NCBI RefSeq assembly: GCF_014642875.1
Contig: NZ_BMJC01000001.1
Coordinates: 1,655,335-1,719,334, forward strand
DNA: 64,000 nucleotides
Source: Puia dinghuensis
GTDB lineage: Bacteria; Bacteroidota; Bacteroidia; Chitinophagales; Chitinophagaceae
Reading direction: 5' to 3'
In this document: positions 54,293 to 62,668 of the stretch, in pieces
Layout: each line of letters opens with the position of its first letter
How positions within the stretch are numbered: position 1 is the stretch's first letter
The notes under the pieces: model-generated
Told to the model about the DNA's origin: nothing
The model's input: only the letters and a program-made list of their open reading frames with translations
Database searches by the model: none
Position numbers and translations under genes: made by a program

Positions 54293-54740
54293 TGTCTGCA
54301 TTTTTGAATTCCTTCTTGATTTCCGGCGTAGACTTCGAGGCAGGCGCACTGCTCGTAGCCGCGGCGGCAGGCGTCATATGACACTCCCCGTTGAAATTCG
54401 CCGTAGGCTCGATCTGCAATTTGGAAGCCTGGATATTACCGTTCATGAAGCTGCCGCCCTTCAATTGCAGCAGATCCTTCACTTTGATCGTCCCGGTCAC
54501 CTTCCCCATGATGTCCGCCGTCTGGCCGTTGATATCGCCCTGGACATTGCCATTGGCGCCGATGACGACCTTTGCCGAACAATGGATGTTTCCTACCAGG
54601 GTCCCGTCGATCCGCAGATCGCCGTTGCTGGTGATGTCCCCTTTCATGGTTGTGCCGGCGCCGATCAGGCTGGCGCTCGCGCTCACGGGCGCTGCTCCGC
54701 CCACCTCAAATGAATCAGATTTGGTCTTACCGTTAAACAT
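54279..54740 (-). CDS. bactofilin (polymer-forming cytoskeletal protein)
   Basis: A 153-residue protein with a right-handed beta-helix core (about 20-115): LIGAGTTMKGDITSNGDLRI, DGTLVGNIHCSAKVVIGANG and VQGDINGQTADIMGKVTGTI. Disordered Ala/Ser-rich ends. Bactofilins form filaments that shape cells or organise wall synthesis. It lies 13 bp after a membrane coiled-coil gene, its likely partner. Confidence 0.93.
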   Translation of the reverse strand: MFNGKTKSDSFEVGGAAPVSASASLIGAGTTMKGDITSNGDLRIDGTLVGNIHCSAKVVIGANGNVQGDINGQTADIMGKVTGTIKVKDLLQLKGGSFMNGNIQASKLQIEPTANFNGECHMTPAAAATSSAPASKSTPEIKKEFKNADTAIA

Positions 54741-54753
54741 ATAAATATGGATT

Positions 54754-55149
54754 TTAGTCGTTTATTTTCTCGGGTTTCGGGATCTTCAACGTCGTCGTAT
54801 CCAGCTTCACCGTCGTATTCCCCTGCAACACATTCCGGATGCTCTCCAGGTACTGATCCTTATACCGCACCTGCTGCTCTAACGAATCCGTCCGTATTTT
54901 TAGTTCACGAAGGTCCTTCGTATTATTCACATCCCCATATCCGGGAATATACAGCTTCAACGGGGTAAAAACGATCAGTGCTACCGTCAGCCCCGTCAAC
55001 AGTACAAAAATCGTGCAGAGAAGGGTATACACGCTCAGCCTCGACAACTTAAAGGTGACCACCTCTTCGTACGTATCATCGTTCATAACTACCAGGCGGT
55101 AGCGGTTCTGCAGACGCTTTAAGGTGGAATTGGCATCAAATCTGGCCAT
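54754..55149 (-). CDS. single-span membrane protein with coiled coil, 131 aa
   Basis: N-terminal cytoplasmic segment RLQNRYRLVVMNDDTYEEVV, one span (about 42-65, LLCTIFVLLTGLTVALIVFT), then a short periplasmic coiled coil (LRELKIRTDSLEQQVRYKDQ). The N-terminal half resembles that of Bacteroidota M23 endopeptidases often found beside bactofilins, but the peptidase domain is absent. It may be a shortened paralogue or a separate membrane anchor. Confidence 0.72.
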   Translation of the reverse strand: MARFDANSTLKRLQNRYRLVVMNDDTYEEVVTFKLSRLSVYTLLCTIFVLLTGLTVALIVFTPLKLYIPGYGDVNNTKDLRELKIRTDSLEQQVRYKDQYLESIRNVLQGNTTVKLDTTTLKIPKPEKIND

Positions 55150-55272
55150 ACAGGATTAATTGGTACAATCTTGGTCTTTCGCAATAAAGATAATAAAATA
55201 AATTTCCCTAAAAAGAGTTAATTGTAATGCGGCGGCGCTTTATTTGCAATTTAAATCACCGCCGCATTACGG

Positions 55273-55314
55273 CTAATGATTGGCCTTCGGCCGGCGGGCT
55301 GGAGGCCCGCTTGG
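55273..55314 (+). repeat. dispersed two-hairpin intergenic repeat, copy 3
   Basis: GCTAATGATTGGCCTTCGGC is identical to copy 2 for the first 23 bases, followed by a different second hairpin (GCGGGCTGGAGGCCCGC). It lies immediately before the porW start region, where it could affect its mRNA 5' end. The rest of the spacer 55150-55272 has a GCGGCGG/CCGCCGC inverted repeat. Confidence 0.6.
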
Positions 55315-55348
55315 TTAATTGCGGACTGGTTTCTCAATCTCGATCATC

Positions 55349-58300
55349 TTGGCTCGAAAGATTTGGCTATTCGGAGTATTCTTTTCCTGCTGCCTGGCCG
55401 CATTCGCCCAGGAGGGCGTCGACTATACCCTCGTCAAGCCAAAAAAATGGGAGAACCGCACACTCGCCTCCGAAAACTCCAACAACGGCCATAAGATCAA
55501 AAGGGTCCGCCGCTTCATCCAGAACACCATCACCCACTACAACTACTATTACAACGCCAACGTAAAGCTGGATATGATCATGGCCAGGGCCAAGGCCGCT
55601 TTCAAGGAAGACTACACCCGGCTCCTGCCCTTCTACAACTATAGCCTCGACGCAACAGCCAGCCAAAAGCGCGAACTGGACTCCGTCATCTATAAATGTA
55701 CCATGGGCATCCTCATCCACGACACCCGCGACGACTGGATGGACAACCTCTACCTGCTCATCGGCAGAACCTACTACCTGAAAAAAGATTTCGACTCGGC
55801 CTTCATCACCTTCCAGTTCCTCAACTGGGCCTTCGCCCCAAAGGATAAAGAAGGCAACGACCAGCCCATCGGCAGCAACTACAACAAGGACGAAGGCACC
55901 AGCGCCGATAAGGTCGCCACAAAAGAGCATCCCAACATCGCTCAAAAGGTCTTATCCACCCCCCCAAGCCGCAACGACGCCCTCATCTGGAAGATCCGCA
56001 CCTACATCGCAAAAGAGGAGTTCCCCCAGGCTTCGGGTCTCATCGAGATCCTGGTCCACGACCCCCAATTCCCACCCCGGCTCCAACCCAGCCTGCAGGA
56101 GGTAAGGGCCCTCTGGTTCTATAAACAAAATATTTACGACAGCGCCGCCTTCTACCTGGAAAGAGCCCTGCCCGCCGCCGAAACCCGCGAAGAGACCGCC
56201 CGTTGGGAATACCTCATCGCCCAGCTCTACGAAAAAACCGGCAACAGCTACCTGGCAAAAACCTGGTACGAGAAAACGGTCAACCACACCTATAACCCCG
56301 TTCTCGAGATCTATGCCCGCCTCAACGCCATCCGTCAGAATAAGGAGGGCGGCGAAGATTATATCGCCCATAATATCCAGGCCCTGGTAAAAATGGCGCA
56401 TCGCGATCGCTACGAATCCTACCGCGACATCATCTATTTCACCGCTGCGCAGATGGAGCTGGAAAGGAATAACAAGCCCGGCGCCGTATCCGACCTGCGC
56501 CTATGCATAAAATATTCTGTCGGTTCGACAAATAACCAGCGCAATAAGGCCTTCCTGCAATTAGCCAATCTCTCTTTTGAGGCAAAAGACTATCGCTCGG
56601 CAAAGAACTTCTACGACAGCCTCAACCTCACCGCCGCCGACAGGGAGACCCTCGGCGACATCAGCTGGCTGACCGACCGCAAAGCGGCCCTCGCCATCCT
56701 CGTCCGGCAGTTACAGGTCCTCGATCGCCAGGATAGCCTCCAGCGCATCGCCGCCCTGCCACCCGCACAAAGGGACGCCTATATCAAAAAGCTGGTCCGT
56801 ACCCTCCGCCGGCAACAAGGCCTCCGCGATGAAGCAGACAGCAGTTTCTCCCCTTCGCCGCTCAACAATAGCAACACCACCCCCGATCTTTTCGCCGCCA
56901 GCAGCGGCGCCGATTGGTATTTCGACAACCAGTCCATAAAAGCAAAAGGCTATTCCACCTTCAAGGAAAAATGGGGCAACCGGCCCAATGTCGACAACTG
57001 GCAGGTCGCCGCTCTCGCAAGGAACAGCCTCGCCACCCGCAGCGGCGCAAGAGGCGCCCCCGATCTGTCCGACAGCGCCACCCGCGCCATCAGCCTGACA
57101 ACCATCGACTTCAAATCGTTGCTGGCCAACCTGCCGCTGACACCCGAGAAAATGAAGAAGTCGATGGACTCCGTCGAGAACGCCCTCTTTACCCTCGGCC
57201 GCACCTACCAGGACGGGATACCCGATTACGTCTTTGCCATCAATGCCTACGACAGCCTGCTCGGGAAATTCCCCGACACCCGCCGCAGGCAGGAAACCCT
57301 GTTCAACCTCTACTACTGCTATAAAAAACTGGGGGACGAAGAAAATGCCCGGCGCATCCTCGCGCTGCTCAACAGCACCTATCCCACCGGCGCCTTCACC
57401 GCCCGGCTCGCCAACCCCGACTCCGCCACGGAAGGACCGGGCAGCCTCAAAGCCAGGGCGACCCAACAATACGAAAAGGTCTACAATGACTTTATAGAAG
57501 GACGGTTCGATGAAGCGCTCGCAGAAAAGAACATAGCCGACAGCCTCTACGGGGACAAGTATTGGACCCCGCAGCTGCTTTACATAGAATCCGTTTACTT
57601 CATCCACACCCGGCAGGACGCCCGGGCCCGGATCGAACTCACCGGCATCACCACTAAGTGGCCAAAGACCCCCATGGCCGAAAAGGCAGCCAGAATGCTC
57701 GATGTCCTCGGCCGGCGAAAGCAGATCGAAGAATACCTCACCCGCCTGCAGGTCACCCGGGCAACAGAGGACGAGGTCGTAGCCCCGCAATTCGACACCG
57801 CCGCACAGGCCGCCGCCAACCGCAGACCCCGCCTGGTCCGCAACGACTCCAACCTCCTGGTGAAAGTCCCTGTCAAAAAACCCACCGTGGCCGGCCCCGG
57901 CGACAAGCTCAAAACCGACACCGCCAGCCTCACTAAGATCAATATGGATGCCGATCGGCTGGCCAGCCTCCATCGCCTCCAGGATTCCCTGCAAAAAGCC
58001 ATGTTGCAGGCAAAGGCCGATTCCGTCCAATCCGCTATCCTGAAACACAAAGCGGACTCCATCGCGGCGGCAGTACAGAAATTACAGGCCGATTCCACTC
58101 AATTGGCCGCAAAATTGCGTACCCTTAACTCGGTATTTTCCCTCACTCCGGATCAGCCCCATGCGGTGATCCTGGTCCTAGATAAGGTAGACCCGGTATA
58201 CGTTTCAGAAGCTGGCAACGCTTTCAACCGCTACAACATCGAAACCTTTTACAGCAAGTCCCTCAAGACGGAGAATGCCGCGCTCAGCGATTCGTTGAAG

Positions 58301-58516
58301 TTGGTGATCATCAGTAAATTTGATAATGCAAACGACGCCCTGGAATATTACAAGAACGTAAAAGCGCTGGCTCCAAGGCAGATCGTCCCCTGGATGCCCG
58401 CAGGCAAGTACACCTTCCTGATCATCTCCACCTCCAACCTCAACTTACTGCTGGACAACAAGGATATGCCCGCCTATCGTAAATTCCTTTCGGCCGCCTA
58501 TCCAACCATATTCTAG
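55349..58516 (+). CDS. porW: type IX secretion system PorW/SprE-like protein
   Basis: A 1055-residue TPR protein. The conserved N-terminal block RRFIQNTITHYNYYYNANVK, LLPFYNYSLDATASQKRELD and DDWMDNLYLLIGRTYYLKKD, with FAPKDKEGNDQPIGSN, is diagnostic. TPR units follow to about residue 500 and again near 630-800, then a coiled coil (LQDSLQKAMLQAKADSVQSA) and a C-terminal domain (PHAVILVLDKVDPVYVSEAG). It is needed for T9SS cargo export and gliding in known species. The start is TTG: 55349 gives signal peptide ARKIWLFGVFFSCCLAAFAQ; TTG at 55319 is possible. Confidence 0.9.
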   Translation: MARKIWLFGVFFSCCLAAFAQEGVDYTLVKPKKWENRTLASENSNNGHKIKRVRRFIQNTITHYNYYYNANVKLDMIMARAKAAFKEDYTRLLPFYNYSLDATASQKRELDSVIYKCTMGILIHDTRDDWMDNLYLLIGRTYYLKKDFDSAFITFQFLNWAFAPKDKEGNDQPIGSNYNKDEGTSADKVATKEHPNIAQKVLSTPPSRNDALIWKIRTYIAKEEFPQASGLIEILVHDPQFPPRLQPSLQEVRALWFYKQNIYDSAAFYLERALPAAETREETARWEYLIAQLYEKTGNSYLAKTWYEKTVNHTYNPVLEIYARLNAIRQNKEGGEDYIAHNIQALVKMAHRDRYESYRDIIYFTAAQMELERNNKPGAVSDLRLCIKYSVGSTNNQRNKAFLQLANLSFEAKDYRSAKNFYDSLNLTAADRETLGDISWLTDRKAALAILVRQLQVLDRQDSLQRIAALPPAQRDAYIKKLVRTLRRQQGLRDEADSSFSPSPLNNSNTTPDLFAASSGADWYFDNQSIKAKGYSTFKEKWGNRPNVDNWQVAALARNSLATRSGARGAPDLSDSATRAISLTTIDFKSLLANLPLTPEKMKKSMDSVENALFTLGRTYQDGIPDYVFAINAYDSLLGKFPDTRRRQETLFNLYYCYKKLGDEENARRILALLNSTYPTGAFTARLANPDSATEGPGSLKARATQQYEKVYNDFIEGRFDEALAEKNIADSLYGDKYWTPQLLYIESVYFIHTRQDARARIELTGITTKWPKTPMAEKAARMLDVLGRRKQIEEYLTRLQVTRATEDEVVAPQFDTAAQAAANRRPRLVRNDSNLLVKVPVKKPTVAGPGDKLKTDTASLTKINMDADRLASLHRLQDSLQKAMLQAKADSVQSAILKHKADSIAAAVQKLQADSTQLAAKLRTLNSVFSLTPDQPHAVILVLDKVDPVYVSEAGNAFNRYNIETFYSKSLKTENAALSDSLKLVIISKFDNANDALEYYKNVKALAPRQIVPWMPAGKYTFLIISTSNLNLLLDNKDMPAYRKFLSAAYPTIF

Positions 58517-58619
58517 CCGCCCCGCCTACCCAAATTTTGGAAAGGAATTAACACACTAAGCCCTACCTTGCGAACTCGGGCCCGCCACCCGAAAACAACT
58601 TATTACAACTATATTGCAT

Positions 58620-61037
58620 ATGTCGTCCAAACTCATTCATCTCTTCTGGAAGGCCTTCTTTTATGGACTGGGGGCCTTTATCCTTTTCCTCATCCTCATC
58701 AACCTGGGCGTCTTCGGCTCCCTGCCGTCGTTGAAAGAGCTGGAGAACCCTTCCATCACGCTGGCAACCGAAGTCTTCGCCGAAGACGGGACCCCGATGG
58801 GAAAATATTACAAGGACAAGGGCAATCGCAGCAATGTCGAGTTCAAGGACATCTCACCCAATGTCGTCAATGCACTCATCGCAACCGAGGACGAACGCTT
58901 CTATGAACACTCCGGCATCGACGGCTATTCGGTGATGCGCGCCGTCCTGAAGCTCGGCCGCGATGGCGGCGGCAGTACCATCACTCAGCAGTTGGCAAAG
59001 AACCTCCTCGATCAGGGGTCGAAGAATTTCGTCCGGCGTTTCATCGAAAAGCTGAAAGAATGGATCATCGCCATAAAACTCGAACGCAATTTCACCAAAC
59101 AGGAGATCCTCGCCCTCTACCTCAACGAAGTGCCTTTCGGCGACAACGTCTATGGCATCCGCAACGCGTCCCGCACCTTCTATCAGAAAGAACCCGATCG
59201 CCTCTCCGTCGACGAAGCCGCCGTGCTCATCGGGATGCTAAAAGGCAATACGCTCTATAATCCCCGTAAGAATCCCAAGATGGCCATCGAACGGCGCAAC
59301 GTCGTCATCAGCCAGATGGTGAAGAACAACTACCTCACGGATGCCGAAGCCGCAAAACTCAAGGTAAAGCCCATCGATCTCAGCAACTACAAAAAAGTCG
59401 ACGAGAACAACGGCCTGTCACCCTACTTTCGCGATGTCCTCCGCACCTATCTGCAAGCCTGGTGCAAGGAACACAAGAACCCCGCCACCGGCGAACCCTA
59501 TAACCTGTATACGGATGGGTTGAAAATTTACACTACGATCAATCCACGCATGCAGATCTATGCGGATGAGGCAGTAGCCAAGGTTCTGCCCATGTTGCAA
59601 CACAACCTCAGCGCGCAGTACGACATCCGCAAAGGGCTCATCTGGAAAGATCACATCAACGTCCTGGAAGCCGCCATGCGCAACAGCGAACGCTGGCACA
59701 ACCTCGAAGACGATGGGCTCAATGACGCGCAGATCCGCAAGACCTTCGATCGACCCGTTCCCATGAAGATCTTTGCGTGGAACAGCAAGCGGGAAAAGGA
59801 TACCGTGATGACCCCGCTCGACTCCATCAAATACCACCAGGCCATGCTCCAAACAGCCTTCATGGTCATGGACCCCATCACCGGACAGGTAAAAGCCTGG
59901 GTCGGCGGCATCGACTTCAAAACCTATAAGTTCGACCACGTCAACATCAATACCAAGCGCCAGGTCGGCAGTGCGATCAAGCCCTTCCTCTATAGCCTCG
60001 GCATCGAAGACTACAACTTCACGCCCGAGACGGAATGCCAGACGAGCCAGCAATACTTCCCTGGCTTTGGCTATGTCCCCGCACGGCCCGACAAGCATGA
60101 GGGTGGCTCTATGACGATGGCTTCCGGTCTTGCCTGGTCCATCAATGGTGTTGCAGCATACATCATGAAGACAGTAGGACCGAAGCGCTTCGCGGAATAC
60201 GTTAAACAGATCGGCATCCCGACAAAGATCGACCCTTATCCTTCTATGGCTTTGGGTACCTGCGACCTCTCATTATTCGAATTGATGTGGGGCTATACGA
60301 TGTTTCCCAGCGGCGGCTTTAGCACGAGACCTTTTTATATTTTACGCATCGAAGACAAGAACGGCAATGTCCTCCAGCGCTTCGACACCGAACGCAAGGA
60401 GGTCATCAGCCAGGGTACCGCCTATACCATGGCCCGCATGATGCAGGGTCCCGTCGACTTCGGCACGGCCGCGGGCCTGCGCAACCGGTTGGGCCTCTCC
60501 GAGATGGGTGGCAAGACGGGCACGACAAACGACAATGCCGACGCGTGGTTCATGGGCTATACCCCACAACTGATGGCCGGCGCGTGGATAGGTTGCGACG
60601 ATAGGTTCATCCATCTCGAAAGCGGCCTCGGCTACGGAGCGCAGGCGGCGCGCCCCATCTGGGAATACTTCTTCGCCAAGGTGCTGACCGACCGCACCCT
60701 CGGCATCGAACGCCAGGCCAAATTCATCGAGCCGGAGAATATGCGCAAGGAAATGATGTATGACTACATGAACATCGAGAAGGTCGCCCCGCCGGGCGCC
60801 GAAGGCGGCAACCAGGGTAATGGCAAGGCCAACCAATACCTCGATACCAGCCCGCCAACAGTGCCTGTCGACTCCAAGCTATCCCCCGATGAACAAAAGG
60901 TCCTCCAGGAAGCAAACCGAACCAGCAAAGAAGGCTCGGTGCGCATCACCGTCACCGACGCCGATAAAAAACCTCAGCCCCCCAAAAAGAAAGGCGGCTT
61001 CTTCAAACGCCTCTTCGGAAAAAAAGATGACCAATAA
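58620..61037 (+). CDS. class A penicillin-binding protein (PBP1A type)
   Basis: An 805-residue bifunctional peptidoglycan synthase. One N-terminal membrane span (FFYGLGAFILFLILINLGVF). The glycosyltransferase domain has ATEDERFYEHSGID (catalytic Glu), GGSTITQQLAKNLL and LYLNEVPFGDNVYGI. The transpeptidase domain has VGSAIKPFLYSL (SxxK), SWSINGVAAY (SxN) and GGKTGTTNDNADAWFMGYTP (KTG). The C-terminus is Lys/Pro-rich. The ATG at 58620 is used. A terminator follows. Confidence 0.95.
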   Translation: MSSKLIHLFWKAFFYGLGAFILFLILINLGVFGSLPSLKELENPSITLATEVFAEDGTPMGKYYKDKGNRSNVEFKDISPNVVNALIATEDERFYEHSGIDGYSVMRAVLKLGRDGGGSTITQQLAKNLLDQGSKNFVRRFIEKLKEWIIAIKLERNFTKQEILALYLNEVPFGDNVYGIRNASRTFYQKEPDRLSVDEAAVLIGMLKGNTLYNPRKNPKMAIERRNVVISQMVKNNYLTDAEAAKLKVKPIDLSNYKKVDENNGLSPYFRDVLRTYLQAWCKEHKNPATGEPYNLYTDGLKIYTTINPRMQIYADEAVAKVLPMLQHNLSAQYDIRKGLIWKDHINVLEAAMRNSERWHNLEDDGLNDAQIRKTFDRPVPMKIFAWNSKREKDTVMTPLDSIKYHQAMLQTAFMVMDPITGQVKAWVGGIDFKTYKFDHVNINTKRQVGSAIKPFLYSLGIEDYNFTPETECQTSQQYFPGFGYVPARPDKHEGGSMTMASGLAWSINGVAAYIMKTVGPKRFAEYVKQIGIPTKIDPYPSMALGTCDLSLFELMWGYTMFPSGGFSTRPFYILRIEDKNGNVLQRFDTERKEVISQGTAYTMARMMQGPVDFGTAAGLRNRLGLSEMGGKTGTTNDNADAWFMGYTPQLMAGAWIGCDDRFIHLESGLGYGAQAARPIWEYFFAKVLTDRTLGIERQAKFIEPENMRKEMMYDYMNIEKVAPPGAEGGNQGNGKANQYLDTSPPTVPVDSKLSPDEQKVLQEANRTSKEGSVRITVTDADKKPQPPKKKGGFFKRLFGKKDDQ

Positions 61038-61040
61038 GCA

Positions 61041-61070
61041 AACGCCCCGTCAGGGGCGTTTCGCTTTTAA
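61041..61070. terminator. terminator between the PBP gene and dps
   Basis: AACGCCCC / GGGGCGTT hairpin with loop GTCA (61041-61060), followed by TCGCTTTT on the plus strand. It can serve both convergent genes. Confidence 0.8.
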
Positions 61071-61073
61071 TTA

Positions 61074-61544
61074 TTACAAATGCGCGCGTAAGAACCACGC
61101 CATCTTCTCGTGCTCTTCCATCAGCCCTGTGATAAAATCAGCCGTACCCAGATCACCATAATCATTGCCGAACTTGTTGATATTTTCCCGCAGGAAAATA
61201 ATGACATTCTCATGGTCCGTCAACAGCTCATGGATAAAACCCTTGCTGTCATTGCGCTCACCGAGTTTCTCCGTCAGGTGCGTAAGCGAAAGAAAGCTTT
61301 GCATCGTGGCCGGCGCATAATGCCCCAACTGACGGATCCTTTCCGCAACGCTGTCCATCACATCATCCAGCTGTTCATACTGCCCCTCGAAAAAGATATG
61401 CATAGAATGGAAATCAGGCCCCTCCACATTCCAGTGTGCATTCCGCGTTTTGGTGTACAGGAGAAATTCATCTGCCAGTAACTTGCTCAATTCGGATGCT
61501 ACAGCCTGAAGATTTGCGGGCGTAATGCCAATGCTTGCTTTCAT
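61074..61544 (-). CDS. dps: Dps/ferritin-like DNA-protection protein
   Basis: A 156-residue four-helix protein. Ferroxidase-site residues are in KTRNAHWNVEGPDFHSMHIF and EGQYEQLDDVMDSVAERI. The C-terminal helix is GTADFITGLMEEHEKMAWFL. Dps oxidises and stores iron and protects DNA from peroxide. The ATG at 61544 gives the family start; the frame extends to 61655 without homology. Confidence 0.95.
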   Translation of the reverse strand: MKASIGITPANLQAVASELSKLLADEFLLYTKTRNAHWNVEGPDFHSMHIFFEGQYEQLDDVMDSVAERIRQLGHYAPATMQSFLSLTHLTEKLGERNDSKGFIHELLTDHENVIIFLRENINKFGNDYGDLGTADFITGLMEEHEKMAWFLRAHL

Positions 61545-61714
61545 AATTTTATTTTTAAGTTTAAAATGCATTTGTCCTGTTACCGTACAACCGATCGTCC
61601 GAAACCGAACACTCTCATTTGTGACGAAAAAGTTAACGCCGCTCACAATCAACATCTTACATCACACAACCTTTTTGGCATTGCATTGGCCTCTATTCAT
61701 CAAAACAAATAATC

Positions 61715-62167
61715 ATGAAGCACCTATCTATCGCCGTTATACTCTTATTGACTATCATCGGCAACACTTATGCCACTCCGCTTTCAGGAAAAAATGATCC
61801 TACCTTTGTCGGCGCCGCCAATTTCTATCATCAGTATCCTCAGGCTACCGACATCCATTGCAAAGTTAAGGGACTATACACAGAAGTCAACTTCACCTGG
61901 AACGGCCTGCAGCTGCAAGCCTTTTACGACAACGACGGCAACCCCATGGCCACCACCCGCACCGTTGGGCGCAACGACCTGCCTATAAATGTCCAGGTAA
62001 GTCTGAAAAAACAATACACCGATGGAGTCGTCACCGACGCCATAGAATATACCGACGAAAATGATGGGTTGTCCTACTTCGTCACCCTGGCCCGTCCAAA
62101 AGTGACTTATCTCCTGCGGGTGTCTACCAGCGGCGAGATCAGTGTTTACAAGAAAATGAAGCCTTAA
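61715..62167 (+). CDS. small secreted protein, 150 aa
   Basis: Signal peptide (IAVILLLTIIGNTYA), then a beta-rich domain: FYHQYPQATDIHCKVKGLYT, EVNFTWNGLQLQAFYDNDGN, and YFVTLARPKVTYLLRVSTSG. The order resembles PepSY-like/BLIP-type secreted proteins of Bacteroidota (F...P.A..v.w...g.y.v.F...g....a.yd..G). The role is unknown. It overlaps rlpA (convergent) by 4 bp. Confidence 0.75.
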   Translation: MKHLSIAVILLLTIIGNTYATPLSGKNDPTFVGAANFYHQYPQATDIHCKVKGLYTEVNFTWNGLQLQAFYDNDGNPMATTRTVGRNDLPINVQVSLKKQYTDGVVTDAIEYTDENDGLSYFVTLARPKVTYLLRVSTSGEISVYKKMKP

Positions 62168-62640
62168 TCCTGCCCGGGCTGCCGGACCGCCACCTCGTCC
62201 TCGGCGTCCGGCGGCCTCTTTTTACCCAGGACATCGATCCGCACCCGGGTAAGCCCCTGGCCGGCAAAACCCAATCGCGTGGCGGCCGCCTGGGTCAGAT
62301 CGATAAGCCGCTTGTTGTGGGGATTCATCTTATCATTGATGCGGACGATAACAGACTTATGGTTGTGAAGATTGGTCACCCGCACCCAGGTATGCATGGG
62401 GAGCGTATTACTGGCCGCCGTCAGTTTCTGCTGCGTAAAGATCTCATCGGTATACGTCTTACGCCCTTCGAATTTATTTGCATAGTAACTGGCGACCCCA
62501 ATTTGCACTTTCTCCGGGGCCGGCTTGTGATGCCCCTTGTGCGACGCATCATGGTGCATCGTGGAATCTTTGGTAGGCTTCTCCTCGCGGCCAAAGACCG
62601 CCACGGGGAGGAACAGACAGGCGAGAAGTCGGGTTTTCAT
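62164..62640 (-). CDS. RlpA-like double-psi beta-barrel protein
   Basis: A 158-residue secreted protein with a signal peptide and a His/Lys-rich linker. The RlpA DPBB domain (about 50-140) has GVASYYANKFEGRKTYTDEI, LPMHTWVRVTNLHNHKSVIV, RINDKMNPHNKRLIDLTQAA and AATRLGFAGQGLTRVRIDVL. The usual catalytic Asp of lytic transglycosylase RlpA is present in RINDK. It lacks the SPOR domain. It is 28 bp after the L,D-transpeptidase, so both may act on the cell wall. Confidence 0.9.
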   Translation of the reverse strand: MKTRLLACLFLPVAVFGREEKPTKDSTMHHDASHKGHHKPAPEKVQIGVASYYANKFEGRKTYTDEIFTQQKLTAASNTLPMHTWVRVTNLHNHKSVIVRINDKMNPHNKRLIDLTQAAATRLGFAGQGLTRVRIDVLGKKRPPDAEDEVAVRQPGQD

Positions 62641-62668
62641 GTGTTGGATTTATAACACACAAAAATAC

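Noticed and set aside
56711-58048. 445-codon open frame on the minus strand
   Set aside because: It lies entirely opposite the porW gene, is rich in Gly/Val/Glu as expected for an antisense frame of GC-rich coding DNA, and shows no domain.
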